Below are positions 44,565 to 54,337 of a stretch of 64,000 nucleotides of DNA, piece after piece (position 1 is the first letter of the stretch; each line of letters opens with the position of its first letter). The notes under the pieces were generated by a model. That model did no database searches and was not told the DNA's origin. It worked only from the letters and a program-made list of their open reading frames with translations. This stretch comes from Sphingomonas gilva (lineage in GTDB: Bacteria; Pseudomonadota; Alphaproteobacteria; Sphingomonadales; Sphingomonadaceae): the NCBI RefSeq assembly GCF_003515075.1, contig NZ_QWLV01000008.1, forward strand, positions 97,749 to 161,748, written 5' to 3'. The position numbers and the translations under genes were made by a program.

Positions 44565-47015
44565 ATGCATTCGCGCACCAGCCTGTTCGCCCTCATCGTC
44601 GCACTGTCGGCCGCCCCTGCGACCGCGCAGCAGGCGAATCCCGCCGCCTGGCCCGCCGCGGAAAGCCCCGCCGCGATCACCGACGCCGCGACCGAGGCGA
44701 AGATCGATGCGCTGATCGGGCGAATGACGGTCGAACAGAAGGTCGGCCAGACGGTTCAGGGCGATATCAGCTCGGTGACGCCCGCCGATCTCGCCAGATA
44801 TCCGCTCGGCTCGATCCTCGCCGGCGGCAATTCGGGGCCCTATGGCAACGAACGCTCGACCGCGCAGGATTGGCACCGGCTGACCGAGGAGTTTCGCGAC
44901 GCCTCGATGAAGACCGGCCTCGGCATTCCGGTCATCTTCGGCATCGATGCGGTGCACGGCCACAGCAACGTGCCCGGCGCGACGATCTTCCCGCACAATA
45001 TCGGGCTCGGCGCCGCGCATGATCCCGATCTGATCCGCCGCATCGGCGAGGCGACCGCGGCCGAGGTCGCCGCCACCGGAATCGAATGGACCTTCGCCCC
45101 CACCCTAGCGGTGCCGCAGGACGGCCGCTGGGGGCGCGCCTATGAAGGCTATTCGTCCGATCCCGATCTGGTGAGGAGCTATGCCGCGCCGATGACCCTG
45201 GGCGTGCAGGGCGAGCTTGTCGCCGGCAAGCCGCTCGCGCCCGGCCACATCGCCGCGACCGCCAAGCATTTCCTCGCCGATGGCGGCACCAAGGACGGCA
45301 AGGATCAGGGCGACGCCGAGATCAGCGAGGCCGAGCTCGTCCGCATCCACAATGCCGGCTATCCCGCCTCGATCGAGGCCGGCGCGCTGACCGTGATGGT
45401 CTCCTTCTCCAGCTGGAACGGCGTCAAGCATCACGGCAACAAGAGCCTGCTGACCGATGTGCTCAAGGGCCGGATGGGCTTTGCCGGCCTCTCGGTCGGA
45501 GACTGGAACGCGCACGGCCAGATTCCCGGCTGCACCACCACCGATTGCCCGCAGGCGATCAATGCCGGGCTGGACATGTACATGGCGCCGGACAGCTGGA
45601 AGGGGCTGTTCGAAAGCCTGGTGAAGCAGGTCAAGGCGGGCGAGGTGTCGATGGCGCGGCTCGACGATGCGGTCCGCCGCATCCTGCGCGTCAAGGCGAA
45701 GCTGGGCATGCTCGAAGCGCCGCGGCCGGCCGCCCCCGACGGCTTCGAGGTGATCGGCAGCGCCGAGCATCTCGCGCTGGCGCGCGAGGCGGTGGCGAAA
45801 TCGCTGGTGCTCCTGAAGAACAACGGCTCCGTCCTGCCGATCAAGCCCGGCGCCAAGGTACTCGTCGCCGGGGCGGGCGCGGACAGCTTCGCCAAGCAGG
45901 CGGGCGGCTGGACGATCAGCTGGCAGGGCACCGACGTCACGGCCAAGGACATGCCCAATGGGCAGACGATCTACGCCGGCATCGCCCAGGCGGTGAAGGA
46001 CGCCGGCGGCGCCGCGACGCTCAGCAAGGATGGCGCGTTCACCGCCAAGCCCGATGTCGCGATCGTCGTCTATGGCGAGGATCCCTATGCCGAGTTCCAG
46101 GGCGACGTGCCGACGCTCGACTATCAGCCCGTCGCCGCGACCGACCTCGCATTGCTCAAGAAGCTGAAGAGCCAGGGCATCCCCGTCGTCTCGGTCTTCC
46201 TCTCCGGCCGCCCGATGTTCACCAATCCGGAGATCAACGCGTCGGACGCCTTCGTCGCCGCCTGGCTGCCCGGCAGCCAGGGCGCGGGCGTCGCGGACGT
46301 GCTGGTGGCGCGGAAGGACGGCACGCCCGTACGCGGCTTCACCGGCACGCTCAGCTTTCCCTGGCCGAAGACCGCCGCCGCGCCGGTCACCGATCCGCTA
46401 TGGCCGCTCGGCTACGGCCTGAAATATGGCGAGGCGAAGCCCGTCGCCCAGCTCTCCGAGGATCCCGGGGTCGATATCGCCGCCGCGCTCAACGTCGATC
46501 GCTATTTCGATGACGGCCGCGCGCTTTCGCCCTGGGCCATGTCGATCAGCGACGCCGGCGGCGCCCGCCCCGTCGCCAGCCCGCCGGTGGACAGCCCCGC
46601 CGGCGCGATCGCCACGCGCTCGGTCGATCTCGCCGCGCAGGAGGACGCCAAGCAGGTGACCTGGACCGGCAAGGGTTCGGGCACGCTCTCGATCGCGGGC
46701 CCCGCCGCCGATCTCAACCGCCAGCTGACCGGCGCCTTCGCGCTCGCGGTCGACTGGCGGATCGACAAGGCGCCCGCGCGTCCCGTGACGATCAGCTTCG
46801 GCGATCGGCCGATCGACATCACCGGGCAATTGAAGCCCGGCCAGGTGACGACGACGCAGATCCCGCTGCGCTGCTTCGCCGAGGCGGGGGCGGACATCAC
46901 GCGGATCGGCACGCCCTTCGCGGTCACCACCGATGGCGCGTTCGCCGCCACCATCGCGCACGTTCGGCTGGAGCCGATCACCGCCGCGGTCAGCTGCCCC
47001 GCTCCGGCGAGTTGA
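44565..47015 (+). CDS. Secreted glycoside hydrolase family 3 beta-glucosidase
   Basis: An 816-residue periplasmic or secreted enzyme. GGGGAG precedes the ATG; the signal peptide is MHSRTSLFALIVALSAAPATA. The N-terminal barrel has MTVEQKVGQTVQGD, FGIDAVHGHSNVPGATIFPH, AKHFLADGGTKDGKDQGD and the nucleophile Asp313 in GLSVGDWNAHGQ. The second domain has VYGEDPYAEFQGD, holding the general acid/base Glu, and the C-terminal 150 residues form an extra beta-domain. The layout matches the exo-1,4-beta-glucosidase branch (barley ExoI-like). Two LacI-type sites upstream tie it to the sugar locus. Confidence 0.93.
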   Translation: MHSRTSLFALIVALSAAPATAQQANPAAWPAAESPAAITDAATEAKIDALIGRMTVEQKVGQTVQGDISSVTPADLARYPLGSILAGGNSGPYGNERSTAQDWHRLTEEFRDASMKTGLGIPVIFGIDAVHGHSNVPGATIFPHNIGLGAAHDPDLIRRIGEATAAEVAATGIEWTFAPTLAVPQDGRWGRAYEGYSSDPDLVRSYAAPMTLGVQGELVAGKPLAPGHIAATAKHFLADGGTKDGKDQGDAEISEAELVRIHNAGYPASIEAGALTVMVSFSSWNGVKHHGNKSLLTDVLKGRMGFAGLSVGDWNAHGQIPGCTTTDCPQAINAGLDMYMAPDSWKGLFESLVKQVKAGEVSMARLDDAVRRILRVKAKLGMLEAPRPAAPDGFEVIGSAEHLALAREAVAKSLVLLKNNGSVLPIKPGAKVLVAGAGADSFAKQAGGWTISWQGTDVTAKDMPNGQTIYAGIAQAVKDAGGAATLSKDGAFTAKPDVAIVVYGEDPYAEFQGDVPTLDYQPVAATDLALLKKLKSQGIPVVSVFLSGRPMFTNPEINASDAFVAAWLPGSQGAGVADVLVARKDGTPVRGFTGTLSFPWPKTAAAPVTDPLWPLGYGLKYGEAKPVAQLSEDPGVDIAAALNVDRYFDDGRALSPWAMSISDAGGARPVASPPVDSPAGAIATRSVDLAAQEDAKQVTWTGKGSGTLSIAGPAADLNRQLTGAFALAVDWRIDKAPARPVTISFGDRPIDITGQLKPGQVTTTQIPLRCFAEAGADITRIGTPFAVTTDGAFAATIAHVRLEPITAAVSCPAPAS

Positions 47016-47180
47016 GGAGGCAAGCAAAAGCGCAGAATCCGCTTTCCTACATCTAACCATATAGGTTATGATGGGGCATGGTTGCCGATTCGACCCCGGA
47101 CATTCCGCCGCAGCGCGCCCTCTCGAGCTTTCCGATGCCGGGAGAAGGGTCCGGCAAACACGCGTTTGGGGGGTAAATTT

Positions 47181-47274
47181 CTCAAATGCGTCAACTTGCG
47201 GTTCCGTCGTTGATCGGATTCGCAGGGGAAAAGCGCGCGTTCGGTTTCGATGTCTCAAAACCGTCAACTTGCGG
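47181..47274. repeat. Two copies of a 21-base direct repeat
   Basis: The copies at 47181-47201 and 47254-47274 share 19 of 21 bases (CTCAAA, then two differing bases, then CGTCAACTTGCGG) and are 73 bases apart centre to centre, about seven helical turns. They lie in the 277-base spacer between GH3 and the thioredoxin-fold gene, whose stop is 19 bases past the second copy. The rest of the spacer shows no gene I can support. Confidence 0.75.
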
Positions 47275-47292
47275 CGCTCTCGGCGGATTCGC

Positions 47293-47724
47293 CTAGGGTT
47301 GCGCCAGGCAGCCCAGTCGCAATGCCCGGGCGCGCTCGGGGACCAGCGATCGGCGCTCGACGCCGCACACCCTGCCCGCGCGATCGATCGCGACGGCGGT
47401 GGGCAGGCCCGGCGCGCCGCCCGACAGGCGCCGCATCATCGCCGTCGCCGCCCGCGGTTCTAGGCGGAGCAGCTGATTCTCCGGCACCCGCGCGATCATC
47501 GCCTCGGTGCCGCGCCGGGCGTCGATCGGCACGACGATCACCCGCATCGGCGCCGCTTGCCGGCCGATCGAGCCCAGCATGCGCAGTTCGCCATGGCAGG
47601 GCGCGCACCAGGAGGCGACGAACAGCAGGATGGCGTTCTTCGGCGGCGGCGTATCGGCAGGCGCTGCGGCCGTCAGCAGCAATGCAGTCGCAATCGTGAC
47701 GATAAGCCTCTCGACTAGCGGCAT
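47293..47724 (-). CDS. Exported thioredoxin-fold (TlpA-like) protein
   Basis: A 143-residue protein. ATG 47724 gives a signal peptide (MPLVERLIVTIATALLLTA); longer versions would run through the divergent gene at 47771. The active-site loop is FVASWCAPCHGE (Cys40, Cys43), then VIVVPIDARRGTE and a cis-Pro region GGAPGLPTAVAIDRAGRVCG. It probably reduces or oxidises periplasmic disulfides. It faces a TPR protein across 46 bases, so the two may share control. Confidence 0.82.
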   Translation of the reverse strand: MPLVERLIVTIATALLLTAAAPADTPPPKNAILLFVASWCAPCHGELRMLGSIGRQAAPMRVIVVPIDARRGTEAMIARVPENQLLRLEPRAATAMMRRLSGGAPGLPTAVAIDRAGRVCGVERRSLVPERARALRLGCLAQP

Positions 47725-47770
47725 TTTGAATGCATAATCGGCTTGGGGAATTGCAGGGGGCGCACAACCA

Positions 47771-49723
47771 ATGATGACATCGATGATCTCGCTCTTGCTT
47801 GCCGCTGCGCAGGCTGCGACGCCATCTCCGGCAGCGCCGCAATCGCGCCAGCAGTTATTCGACGATGCGACCAAGGCCGTCAACGACGGGCAGTGCGAAG
47901 AGGCGTTGAAGCTGTTCGCCGCGCTCGACGCCAGGCCGGCCAGCAAGCCCAATCCCGCGGTCGAGGCGGTGATCGGCGTCCGCAAGGCGATCTGTCTCGC
48001 CCGGCTCGACCGCGGAGAGGAGAGCGAGGCGCTGCTCGCCAAGGCGATCCCGGTCCTGACGCCGCTTGGCCCGCAATATCACGGCGATCTGCGCGATGCG
48101 CATTTGCTGCGCGCGAAGTACGAGGTCGCCGGGCTCGACTATGCGTCCGCCCTGCCTCATCTCGAAAAGGCGCTCGCGGTATCGACCGGTTTCGCCCGGT
48201 ACGAGCCGCTGTCGCTGCTGGCGCGCGTCACCATGTTCGACGAAGGCTCGCAGGCGCTCGCCTACGCCGATGAAGGCCTGGCCCTCGTCCGTCAGCATCT
48301 GCCCGACAACAAGAAGTCGATCGCCGCCGCGCACACCACCCGCGCACGCGTCCTCCTCAACCAGGGCCAGCACAAGCAGGCCTATGAGGAACTGCGCAAG
48401 GCGCTCAGCCTGCAGGGCGGCCTCGACCTGAAGGTGGGCGTGGCGGACATCATCACGCGGTCGGACCTCGCTCTCGCCGCGCTGCTCGCCGGAGACGAGG
48501 ACGCCGCGCGCAAATATCTGGCCTATACCGGTGCGGGCCGGACGGAGGAGTCGCCCTTCGGCTCGGCGGTGGCGATGCACACGCCGATGTGCGGCGGCGA
48601 CGCCGGCCTCAAGCCCGAGGATCGAGCGGTCGTGGAATTCGGCGTGACCGACGATGGCGCGATCAGCCATGCCGGGCCGATCTACGCGACCGGCGGGCGC
48701 GAAGCCGCGCTGGAGTTCGCCCGTGCGGTTTCGCAATGGTCGTGGCGGCCCGAACAGGTGGCGAAGATTCCGCTGCTGTTTCGCTATCTCACCCGGGTCG
48801 AGCTTCGTTGTTCCACGGTCGGCGAGCGGCCGGGCCTGACCGATACGCTCCAGTCGGACTTCGACCAGTGGCTGAAATCGCGTGGGCTCGCGCCGCTCGA
48901 TCTGCCCGACAGCCCGGCGCTCGCCTTGCCCGTTGCGCAGGCGGCGCACGATCGTCTGAAGGGCGATCCGGACAATCCCCAGCGCATCGCGCCGCTGATG
49001 GCGCTGCTCGACAACCCGTTGGTGGCCGACAAGGACCGGCAGAAATACAGGCAGGAAGCCGAACGGCTGATCATGCGCGCCAGCCCGCCGGCTGGGGTGC
49101 GCACGCTGATCGGCATCCGTCGCATCGCGGCCGATGACGTGGACGATTATCGCCGTCATCTGCGTTCGCTTCTCGCCGATCCCGTGATCCAGGCCGACGC
49201 GCACGGCGCCGCGACGCTGAGGCTGCTCATCGCCGAGCGGCACTATCGCAAGCCGCCGCCGGACGATGCCGATGCGCTGCTGCAGGCGGTGGTGGGCGAT
49301 TCGCGCCTGCCGGCGGACGATCCGCTGCGTGTCGCCGCGCTGCTCGAACAATCCTCGCGCGCTGCCGCCGCCGGCCGCATCGAGGACGCCCGCGCCGCCT
49401 TCGACGAGACCGGCCTGACCGAGCAACAATGCGAGCTGATCGGCATCCAACCCGCTATGCGGCGAACCGGAGCCAGCTCGAGCGATTTCCCGATGGAGGC
49501 GATGCGCTGGGGCTTCGAGGGCTGGGTGCGCACCGAATTCGATATCCTTGCGGACGGGCGCACGACCGCGCAGCGCGCCATCATCGCCTATCCTCCCTTC
49601 GTGTTCGAGGAAGCCGCGACCGGCATCATTGAAGATGCACGCTTTCAATCCAGCTATCGCCCTTCCGGCGGCGCAGCGTGCAGCGGCCGGCAGCAGCAGA
49701 TCGTCTTTCGAATGCCGGGATAG
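47771..49723 (+). CDS. Exported TPR protein with two TonB-C-like segments
   Basis: A 650-residue protein of unknown role. A short hydrophobic N-terminus (MMTSMISLLLAAAQAA) suggests export. Residues about 25-240 form TPR-like helix pairs (QLFDDATKAVNDGQCEEAL, ALPHLEKALAVSTG, AYEELRKALSLQG). VVEFGVTDDGAISHAGPI with later LTRVELRC, and the C-terminal GWVRTEFDILADGRTTAQRA with FEEAATGIIEDARF, both resemble the TonB C-terminal fold. TPR plus TonB-C proteins exist beside sphingomonad receptors. The C-terminal cysteine pair is unusual. Confidence 0.72.
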   Translation: MMTSMISLLLAAAQAATPSPAAPQSRQQLFDDATKAVNDGQCEEALKLFAALDARPASKPNPAVEAVIGVRKAICLARLDRGEESEALLAKAIPVLTPLGPQYHGDLRDAHLLRAKYEVAGLDYASALPHLEKALAVSTGFARYEPLSLLARVTMFDEGSQALAYADEGLALVRQHLPDNKKSIAAAHTTRARVLLNQGQHKQAYEELRKALSLQGGLDLKVGVADIITRSDLALAALLAGDEDAARKYLAYTGAGRTEESPFGSAVAMHTPMCGGDAGLKPEDRAVVEFGVTDDGAISHAGPIYATGGREAALEFARAVSQWSWRPEQVAKIPLLFRYLTRVELRCSTVGERPGLTDTLQSDFDQWLKSRGLAPLDLPDSPALALPVAQAAHDRLKGDPDNPQRIAPLMALLDNPLVADKDRQKYRQEAERLIMRASPPAGVRTLIGIRRIAADDVDDYRRHLRSLLADPVIQADAHGAATLRLLIAERHYRKPPPDDADALLQAVVGDSRLPADDPLRVAALLEQSSRAAAAGRIEDARAAFDETGLTEQQCELIGIQPAMRRTGASSSDFPMEAMRWGFEGWVRTEFDILADGRTTAQRAIIAYPPFVFEEAATGIIEDARFQSSYRPSGGAACSGRQQQIVFRMPG

Positions 49724-50139
49724 GGCTTCGGCCCGCCTAACATAGACGCCTGAAAAGTCGCTGGCCGACATCTCGGCGGCTTGCCGATGTTCGTTCGGCT
49801 GGGATGCCGGCCGGATAGCGTTCGCGACATCATGAAGCGCGGTCCCGCCAACTTCTCCTGAACTTCGATCAGCCGGAACGCGCCCCCTATCGGCGCTGCG
49901 GATCCTTGCGCACACCTTCATAACGAACTGAAATATAAGTGATTTACTGCCCATTGTCGCCAATTTGTCAGATTAAACTTGCGTGACAGCCGGGATGTGA
50001 TATTTCACCTGATGAGAAACAGTCTCACTTTGTGGGAGTTTTAGCAGCCAAGGCTGAAAAGCCGGGAACGTCAGGGCCGGGGGGAACAAAAACAAAAACC
50101 CGCTCCGAGTCGCGCCTGGAAAATTGGAGAGGGGGAATA
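49724..50139 (+). promoter_or_regulatory. Upstream region of the large TBDR gene
   Basis: A 416-base stretch without a gene. Its last 220 bases are visibly AT-richer than the surroundings. It contains GTGA-TATT-TCAC at 49997-50008 and the palindrome TGAGA-N5-TCTCA at 50013-50027, then a purine-rich leader. No -35/-10 pair of good quality could be fixed by eye. Confidence 0.5.
50013..50027. promoter_or_regulatory. TGAGA-N5-TCTCA inverted repeat upstream of TBDR
   Basis: TGAGAAACAGTCTCA has perfect 5-base arms around AACAG. The half-site TGAGA is also in the LacI-type site at 35520, but here the spacing is odd (5 instead of 4), so a different regulator or an imperfect site is possible. Confidence 0.45.
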
Positions 50140-53100
50140 ATGGCTAATCGAGTGAACTTGCGTCAGCGCATGGGCGCGACCGCGTCTTGGACGGTTCTGG
50201 GTCTCCTGCTGGCGTGCGGCGGACAGGCGATGGCGCAGACCACGCCGGCCAGCGAGCAGACCGCCGCGGCAGACGCCTCGGCGGATATCACCCAGGACGA
50301 TGAAGACATCGTCGTCGTGGGTTCGCGTGCCAGCCAACAGTCGTCGAACGCCCGGAAAAAGAACGCCCGCACCGCGACCGATTCGATCGTCGCCGACGAC
50401 ATCGGCTCCTTCCCCGACCGGAACGTCAACGAAGCCATTTCGCGTATCCCCGGCGTAGCGCTGGGCCGCAACGAGTTCGGTGAAGGCGAGAGCGTCGCGG
50501 TGCGCGGCAACGGGCCGGATCTTACCCGCGTCGAGCTGGACGGGATCGGCGTCCAAAGCACCAACGGCCTCGCCATCAATTCGGACAACGGCCGCAGCGC
50601 CGATCTGCGCGAGCTTCCCGCCGAACTGGTGAAGAGCGTCGACGTGGTCAAGGGTTCGACCGCCGACATGACCGAAGGCTCGCTGGGCGGCACCGTTCAG
50701 ATCAAGACGCGCACCGGGCTCGACTTCAAGAAGCCCTATTTTTCGCTCCGCGCGGGCGCCGGGCAGAACTCGCTCGGACGTGACTGGACGCCGGATTTCA
50801 ACGGCGTGGCGGCATCGCGCTTCCTGAATGACCGGCTGGGCGTGATCGTCAGCGGCACCTATTCCAAGATCCAGAACAACGGTCACGGCTACGAGAACAC
50901 GACCAGCAACAATCGCGGCTATGCACGTCTGTTCGACTTCGACCAGTCGCCCGAGAAGACGTTCGAGTACAACATCAATACCATCGGCACCGATGCCGCG
51001 GATGTGGCGTACGGGAACAGCACCGCACCGGACGGCACGAGCTTGACGCCGCGCGAATTGGTTACCCTTGCGGCCGGCGCCCAGAGCAAGGCCGAGTGTT
51101 TCGAGATTTTCCCGCACAACCCGACCGGCACCAATGCACAGCGGTCGCAGCGTATTCTGGAGCAGCAGAGCTGCCTCAACCAGTGGAACGACTACACGCC
51201 ATCGCTGATCCGGCATTTCATGAACGCCCAGACCGACGAGCGCTACGCGATCGACGGCCGGCTTGACTATCGTCTCACCGATGACCTGACCGTATTCGCC
51301 AAGGGAACGATGGCCAATCGCAAGGTTCACGACCAGAATCGCGGCCGCACCCCGGTCTCGCTGTTCAACCAGAACGTCAACGGCACCTTCGTCACCGACG
51401 CCAGCGGCTATCCGCGCGTGCGCTCGGTCTCGCCCAATGCGCCGGCGGGATATTATCTGTTCGATCCGAACTATGGGCTCAACAGCGTCAGCAGCAACGC
51501 CACCCTTGGTAATGTGCTGAACGTGGTCCCGAACAGCGTCGTGGTCGACGATGCGCACAACGTGACGCAGATGACGCTGACCAACAATCGCGTGACCATC
51601 GATCAGATCGAAAACATCATCGACACCAAGACCAAATATGCGCAGATCGGCGCCGAATATCGTGGCGAGCGTCTCGAGATCGACGCCATGGCCGGGTTGA
51701 CCACTGCGAGCACCAGCCGCGGCGATATGCGCACATCGCGTTCCTACGCCTATGGCGACGCCACGCTGACGCTGCAGCCCAATGGCCTTTGGGACATCGA
51801 TCTGCCCGAGAATTACGACGAGACCGATCCCGCGAACTACGTCCAGCTCGCGCAGCCGCCGTGCATCGGCGGGGGAACGCCGCCGTCCTGCATCGGACAG
51901 AATGACGTAGCCGCGGGTCCCACCACCGGTGACGGGACACCAGAATATACCGTCGGCCAGATGCCGCTCACCACGCCCAATTTCGGCGTGTCCTATTCGC
52001 CTGCGCTAGGCGAGGCCTCGGAACGGATCGCCAAGCTCGACCTGGCCTACAAGACCGACGACATCCTGCCTTTCTTCACGCGCTTCAAGGTCGGCGCGAT
52101 GTACCGGAAGAACAAGATCGATCGTTGGGGCGGCGGCGGATACACCGCGCAGTCGGCCGTGGGCACCTTCGGCGAGGACGGCTACATTCCCGCCATTGTC
52201 GTGCCGACCGCCAATGTGCGCGGACAACTCCGCGCCTGCGAACCCACCGCCGGATCGTCCGCACCCGGCGGGCTTTCATGCAACTATGGCTTCGTTCCGA
52301 GCGTGAATCCCATCAACATCCGGTCGGGTGTGGATACGCTGACGCCGCAGGAGCTGCAGGATCTCTTCACCCGCACCCTGGAGGAAAGCGACTCCGAATA
52401 TTTCGGCGACCTGCCGAACCGGGGGGACCTGCCGCCGGCCTGGCAGGGCATCCGGACGGACGAGTTGTTCGCCGCCCTCGGCGCCTCCCAGTTCATGAAT
52501 TTCGATTGCTTGAAGACCTGCGTGGGCAGCGACGGCCAGGTGTACGAACAACCCGTCACGCGCGTGCAGGAGACGATCAAGAACGTCTATGCGATGTTCG
52601 ACTTCGAGCAGGAACTGCCCTGGGGGCTACTGTTCAACGGCAATGTCGGCGTGCGCGGCGTCTTCGTGGACGTGAAGGGGTCCGCCCTGCTGACGCTCAA
52701 CTCGATCCGGACGAACGAGAACTTCAATCCGGAGGATCCCAACAATCCCGGTGGAATCACCACCTTCACGTTCAGCCAGAATACCACGCTATCGGGCAGC
52801 ACGAGCGACTGGTTGCCCAGCTTCAACTTCAACCTCTGGGGCTTCAACGAGTCGCTGGTTCTCCGCCTCTACGGCGGCAAGACCGTCGCACGTCCCAACA
52901 TGAACAGGCTGACCGCAGGCGGAAACTGCACGATCGACGAGCGCGATCTGATCGAGACGGGCGGAGACACCTTCGGCTGCAGCGGACGGGTCGGGAATCC
53001 CGGCCTGAAGCCCTTCACCGCGTGGAGCTACAATGCCAGCCTCGAATGGTATCCGAACGCGGACACCCTCTTCTCGGTGGCCTACGGCAAGCTTGACGTG

Positions 53101-53811
53101 AAGACCGGCAATCCCATTGCCGTGACCAAGACGGCAAGGCCGTTCGAAGGGAGCGATCAGGTCGACCCGGTCACCGGCGAGCCGCTGTCCGACTATGAGT
53201 TCGACTATCCGACATGGGAGAACGGCCCGGGCTACAAGCGCGACATCTGGGAGTTCTCCGCCAAGACGGCGTTCACCTTCCTGCCCTGGTTCCTGAAATA
53301 TACCGGTGCGGACGCCAACTTCTCGATCCTTGGTTCCTCGGTCACCAGCGGCCAGCAAGATCCGCTGACGGGCGATATCATGGCGCCGCCCGATGAATCG
53401 AAATACTACACCAATGCTTCGCTCTGGTATGACGATGGCAAGCTCAATCTGCGCCTCGCCTATCAAAAGCGCAGCGCTCGCTTCAGCTGCATCACGCCTT
53501 GCGGCGGCAACAACATCGACATCAACTATCCGGGCGAACAGTGGACCAACGTCCGCCTGGTCGGGCCCGGCTACAATCCCGGCGTGCCGCGGTTCAACGA
53601 CGAGACGACGTTCATCGATGCCAAGGCCTCGTACAACATCACCCGCAACTTCCAGGTCTATGTCGAAGGGCGCAACATGACCCGGGAAGCGCAAACGGTC
53701 TCGACCGGCGAGTATGTGCCTTTCGCCGATGGTACGCCCAGGATCATGCGGCTGTCCTATGGCGGGCGGCGGATCATGGGTGGCGTGCGCATCCAGTTCG
53801 GAGGCAAATAA
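50140..53811 (+). CDS. Large TonB-dependent receptor
   Basis: A 1223-residue receptor. ATG 50140 follows GGAGAGGGGG closely and gives signal peptide ...WTVLGLLLACGGQAMAQ. EDIVVVGSRASQQSSNARKK is the TonB-box region, then VADDIGSFPDRNVNEAISRI and SVAVRGNGPDLTRVELDGI of the plug. The barrel ends IMRLSYGGRRIMGGVRIQFGGK. Several Cys pairs in extracellular loops (CIGGGTPPSC, CITPC) are typical for the longest members. Downstream a lipoprotein, an unknown protein and an aldo/keto reductase homologue follow on the same strand. Confidence 0.92.
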   Translation: MANRVNLRQRMGATASWTVLGLLLACGGQAMAQTTPASEQTAAADASADITQDDEDIVVVGSRASQQSSNARKKNARTATDSIVADDIGSFPDRNVNEAISRIPGVALGRNEFGEGESVAVRGNGPDLTRVELDGIGVQSTNGLAINSDNGRSADLRELPAELVKSVDVVKGSTADMTEGSLGGTVQIKTRTGLDFKKPYFSLRAGAGQNSLGRDWTPDFNGVAASRFLNDRLGVIVSGTYSKIQNNGHGYENTTSNNRGYARLFDFDQSPEKTFEYNINTIGTDAADVAYGNSTAPDGTSLTPRELVTLAAGAQSKAECFEIFPHNPTGTNAQRSQRILEQQSCLNQWNDYTPSLIRHFMNAQTDERYAIDGRLDYRLTDDLTVFAKGTMANRKVHDQNRGRTPVSLFNQNVNGTFVTDASGYPRVRSVSPNAPAGYYLFDPNYGLNSVSSNATLGNVLNVVPNSVVVDDAHNVTQMTLTNNRVTIDQIENIIDTKTKYAQIGAEYRGERLEIDAMAGLTTASTSRGDMRTSRSYAYGDATLTLQPNGLWDIDLPENYDETDPANYVQLAQPPCIGGGTPPSCIGQNDVAAGPTTGDGTPEYTVGQMPLTTPNFGVSYSPALGEASERIAKLDLAYKTDDILPFFTRFKVGAMYRKNKIDRWGGGGYTAQSAVGTFGEDGYIPAIVVPTANVRGQLRACEPTAGSSAPGGLSCNYGFVPSVNPINIRSGVDTLTPQELQDLFTRTLEESDSEYFGDLPNRGDLPPAWQGIRTDELFAALGASQFMNFDCLKTCVGSDGQVYEQPVTRVQETIKNVYAMFDFEQELPWGLLFNGNVGVRGVFVDVKGSALLTLNSIRTNENFNPEDPNNPGGITTFTFSQNTTLSGSTSDWLPSFNFNLWGFNESLVLRLYGGKTVARPNMNRLTAGGNCTIDERDLIETGGDTFGCSGRVGNPGLKPFTAWSYNASLEWYPNADTLFSVAYGKLDVKTGNPIAVTKTARPFEGSDQVDPVTGEPLSDYEFDYPTWENGPGYKRDIWEFSAKTAFTFLPWFLKYTGADANFSILGSSVTSGQQDPLTGDIMAPPDESKYYTNASLWYDDGKLNLRLAYQKRSARFSCITPCGGNNIDINYPGEQWTNVRLVGPGYNPGVPRFNDETTFIDAKASYNITRNFQVYVEGRNMTREAQTVSTGEYVPFADGTPRIMRLSYGGRRIMGGVRIQFGGK

Positions 53812-53821
53812 GAGGCGGCGG

Positions 53822-53850
53822 ACATGGCGGCCATGCATTGGCCGCCATGT
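53822..53850 (+). repeat. Hairpin between TBDR and downstream operon genes
   Basis: ACATGGCGGCC and GGCCGCCATGT (11-base arms) flank a 7-base loop, starting 10 bases after the receptor stop. With no T-tract it is more likely an mRNA-stabilising or partial attenuating hairpin than a full terminator. Confidence 0.55.
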
Positions 53851-53947
53851 GTATAAGGGGGTCGGAGCAGGCCGCGGCGAAGAGCATCTGATGCTCCAGC
53901 GGCGTGCTGCTTCGGCCAACCTTGTTTCCAAGGCGGGAGATACCGTT

Positions 53948-54337
53948 ATGCGTCCGACCTACCTCCTTCCCGCATTGCTGGCCTGCGCCGCCTGCGTGGC
54001 GCAGCCGCAGGCCGGTCCCGCATCGCAAGCAGCGCAAGCGTGCTTCTGGCCTTCGCAGGTCAGCGGCTTCAGCGACGCCGGTCCCGATCGCGCGCTGGTC
54101 CGCATCGGCACGCGGGAGACCTGGGAGCTGACACTCTCCCCTGGCTGTCCGGACGTCGATTGGGCGATGAAGATCGGCATCAAATCGCGAAGCGGCGAGC
54201 GGATCTGTTCCGGCCGGCCGGCCGAATTGCTCGTCCCGAACGCCAGCGGCAGCGGCCTTCGGAGCTGCATGGTAAGCAGCGTTCGCCGGCTGTCGCCCGA
54301 GGAAGCGGCAGTCGACGGGCAAACATCGGCGCCGTGA
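53948..54337 (+). CDS. Small lipoprotein, DUF6491-like
   Basis: A 129-residue protein; ATG 53948 starts MRPTYLLPALLACAAC, a lipoprotein-like signal with lipobox LACAAC or nearby. The mature part, ACFWPSQVSGFSDAGPDRAL, RETWELTLSPGCPDVDWAM and GSGLRSCMVSSVRRLSPEE, with conserved Cys, Trp and FxxxxV, matches the DUF6491 type of sphingomonad lipoproteins as I recall it. Function is unknown. Its stop overlaps the next start (GTGA). Confidence 0.6.
   Translation: MRPTYLLPALLACAACVAQPQAGPASQAAQACFWPSQVSGFSDAGPDRALVRIGTRETWELTLSPGCPDVDWAMKIGIKSRSGERICSGRPAELLVPNASGSGLRSCMVSSVRRLSPEEAAVDGQTSAP

Noticed and set aside
49997..50008. GTGA-TATT-TCAC as a CRP/FNR-type site
   Set aside because: The spacer is 4 rather than 6 bases for CRP and the half-sites lack the FNR TTGAT form.
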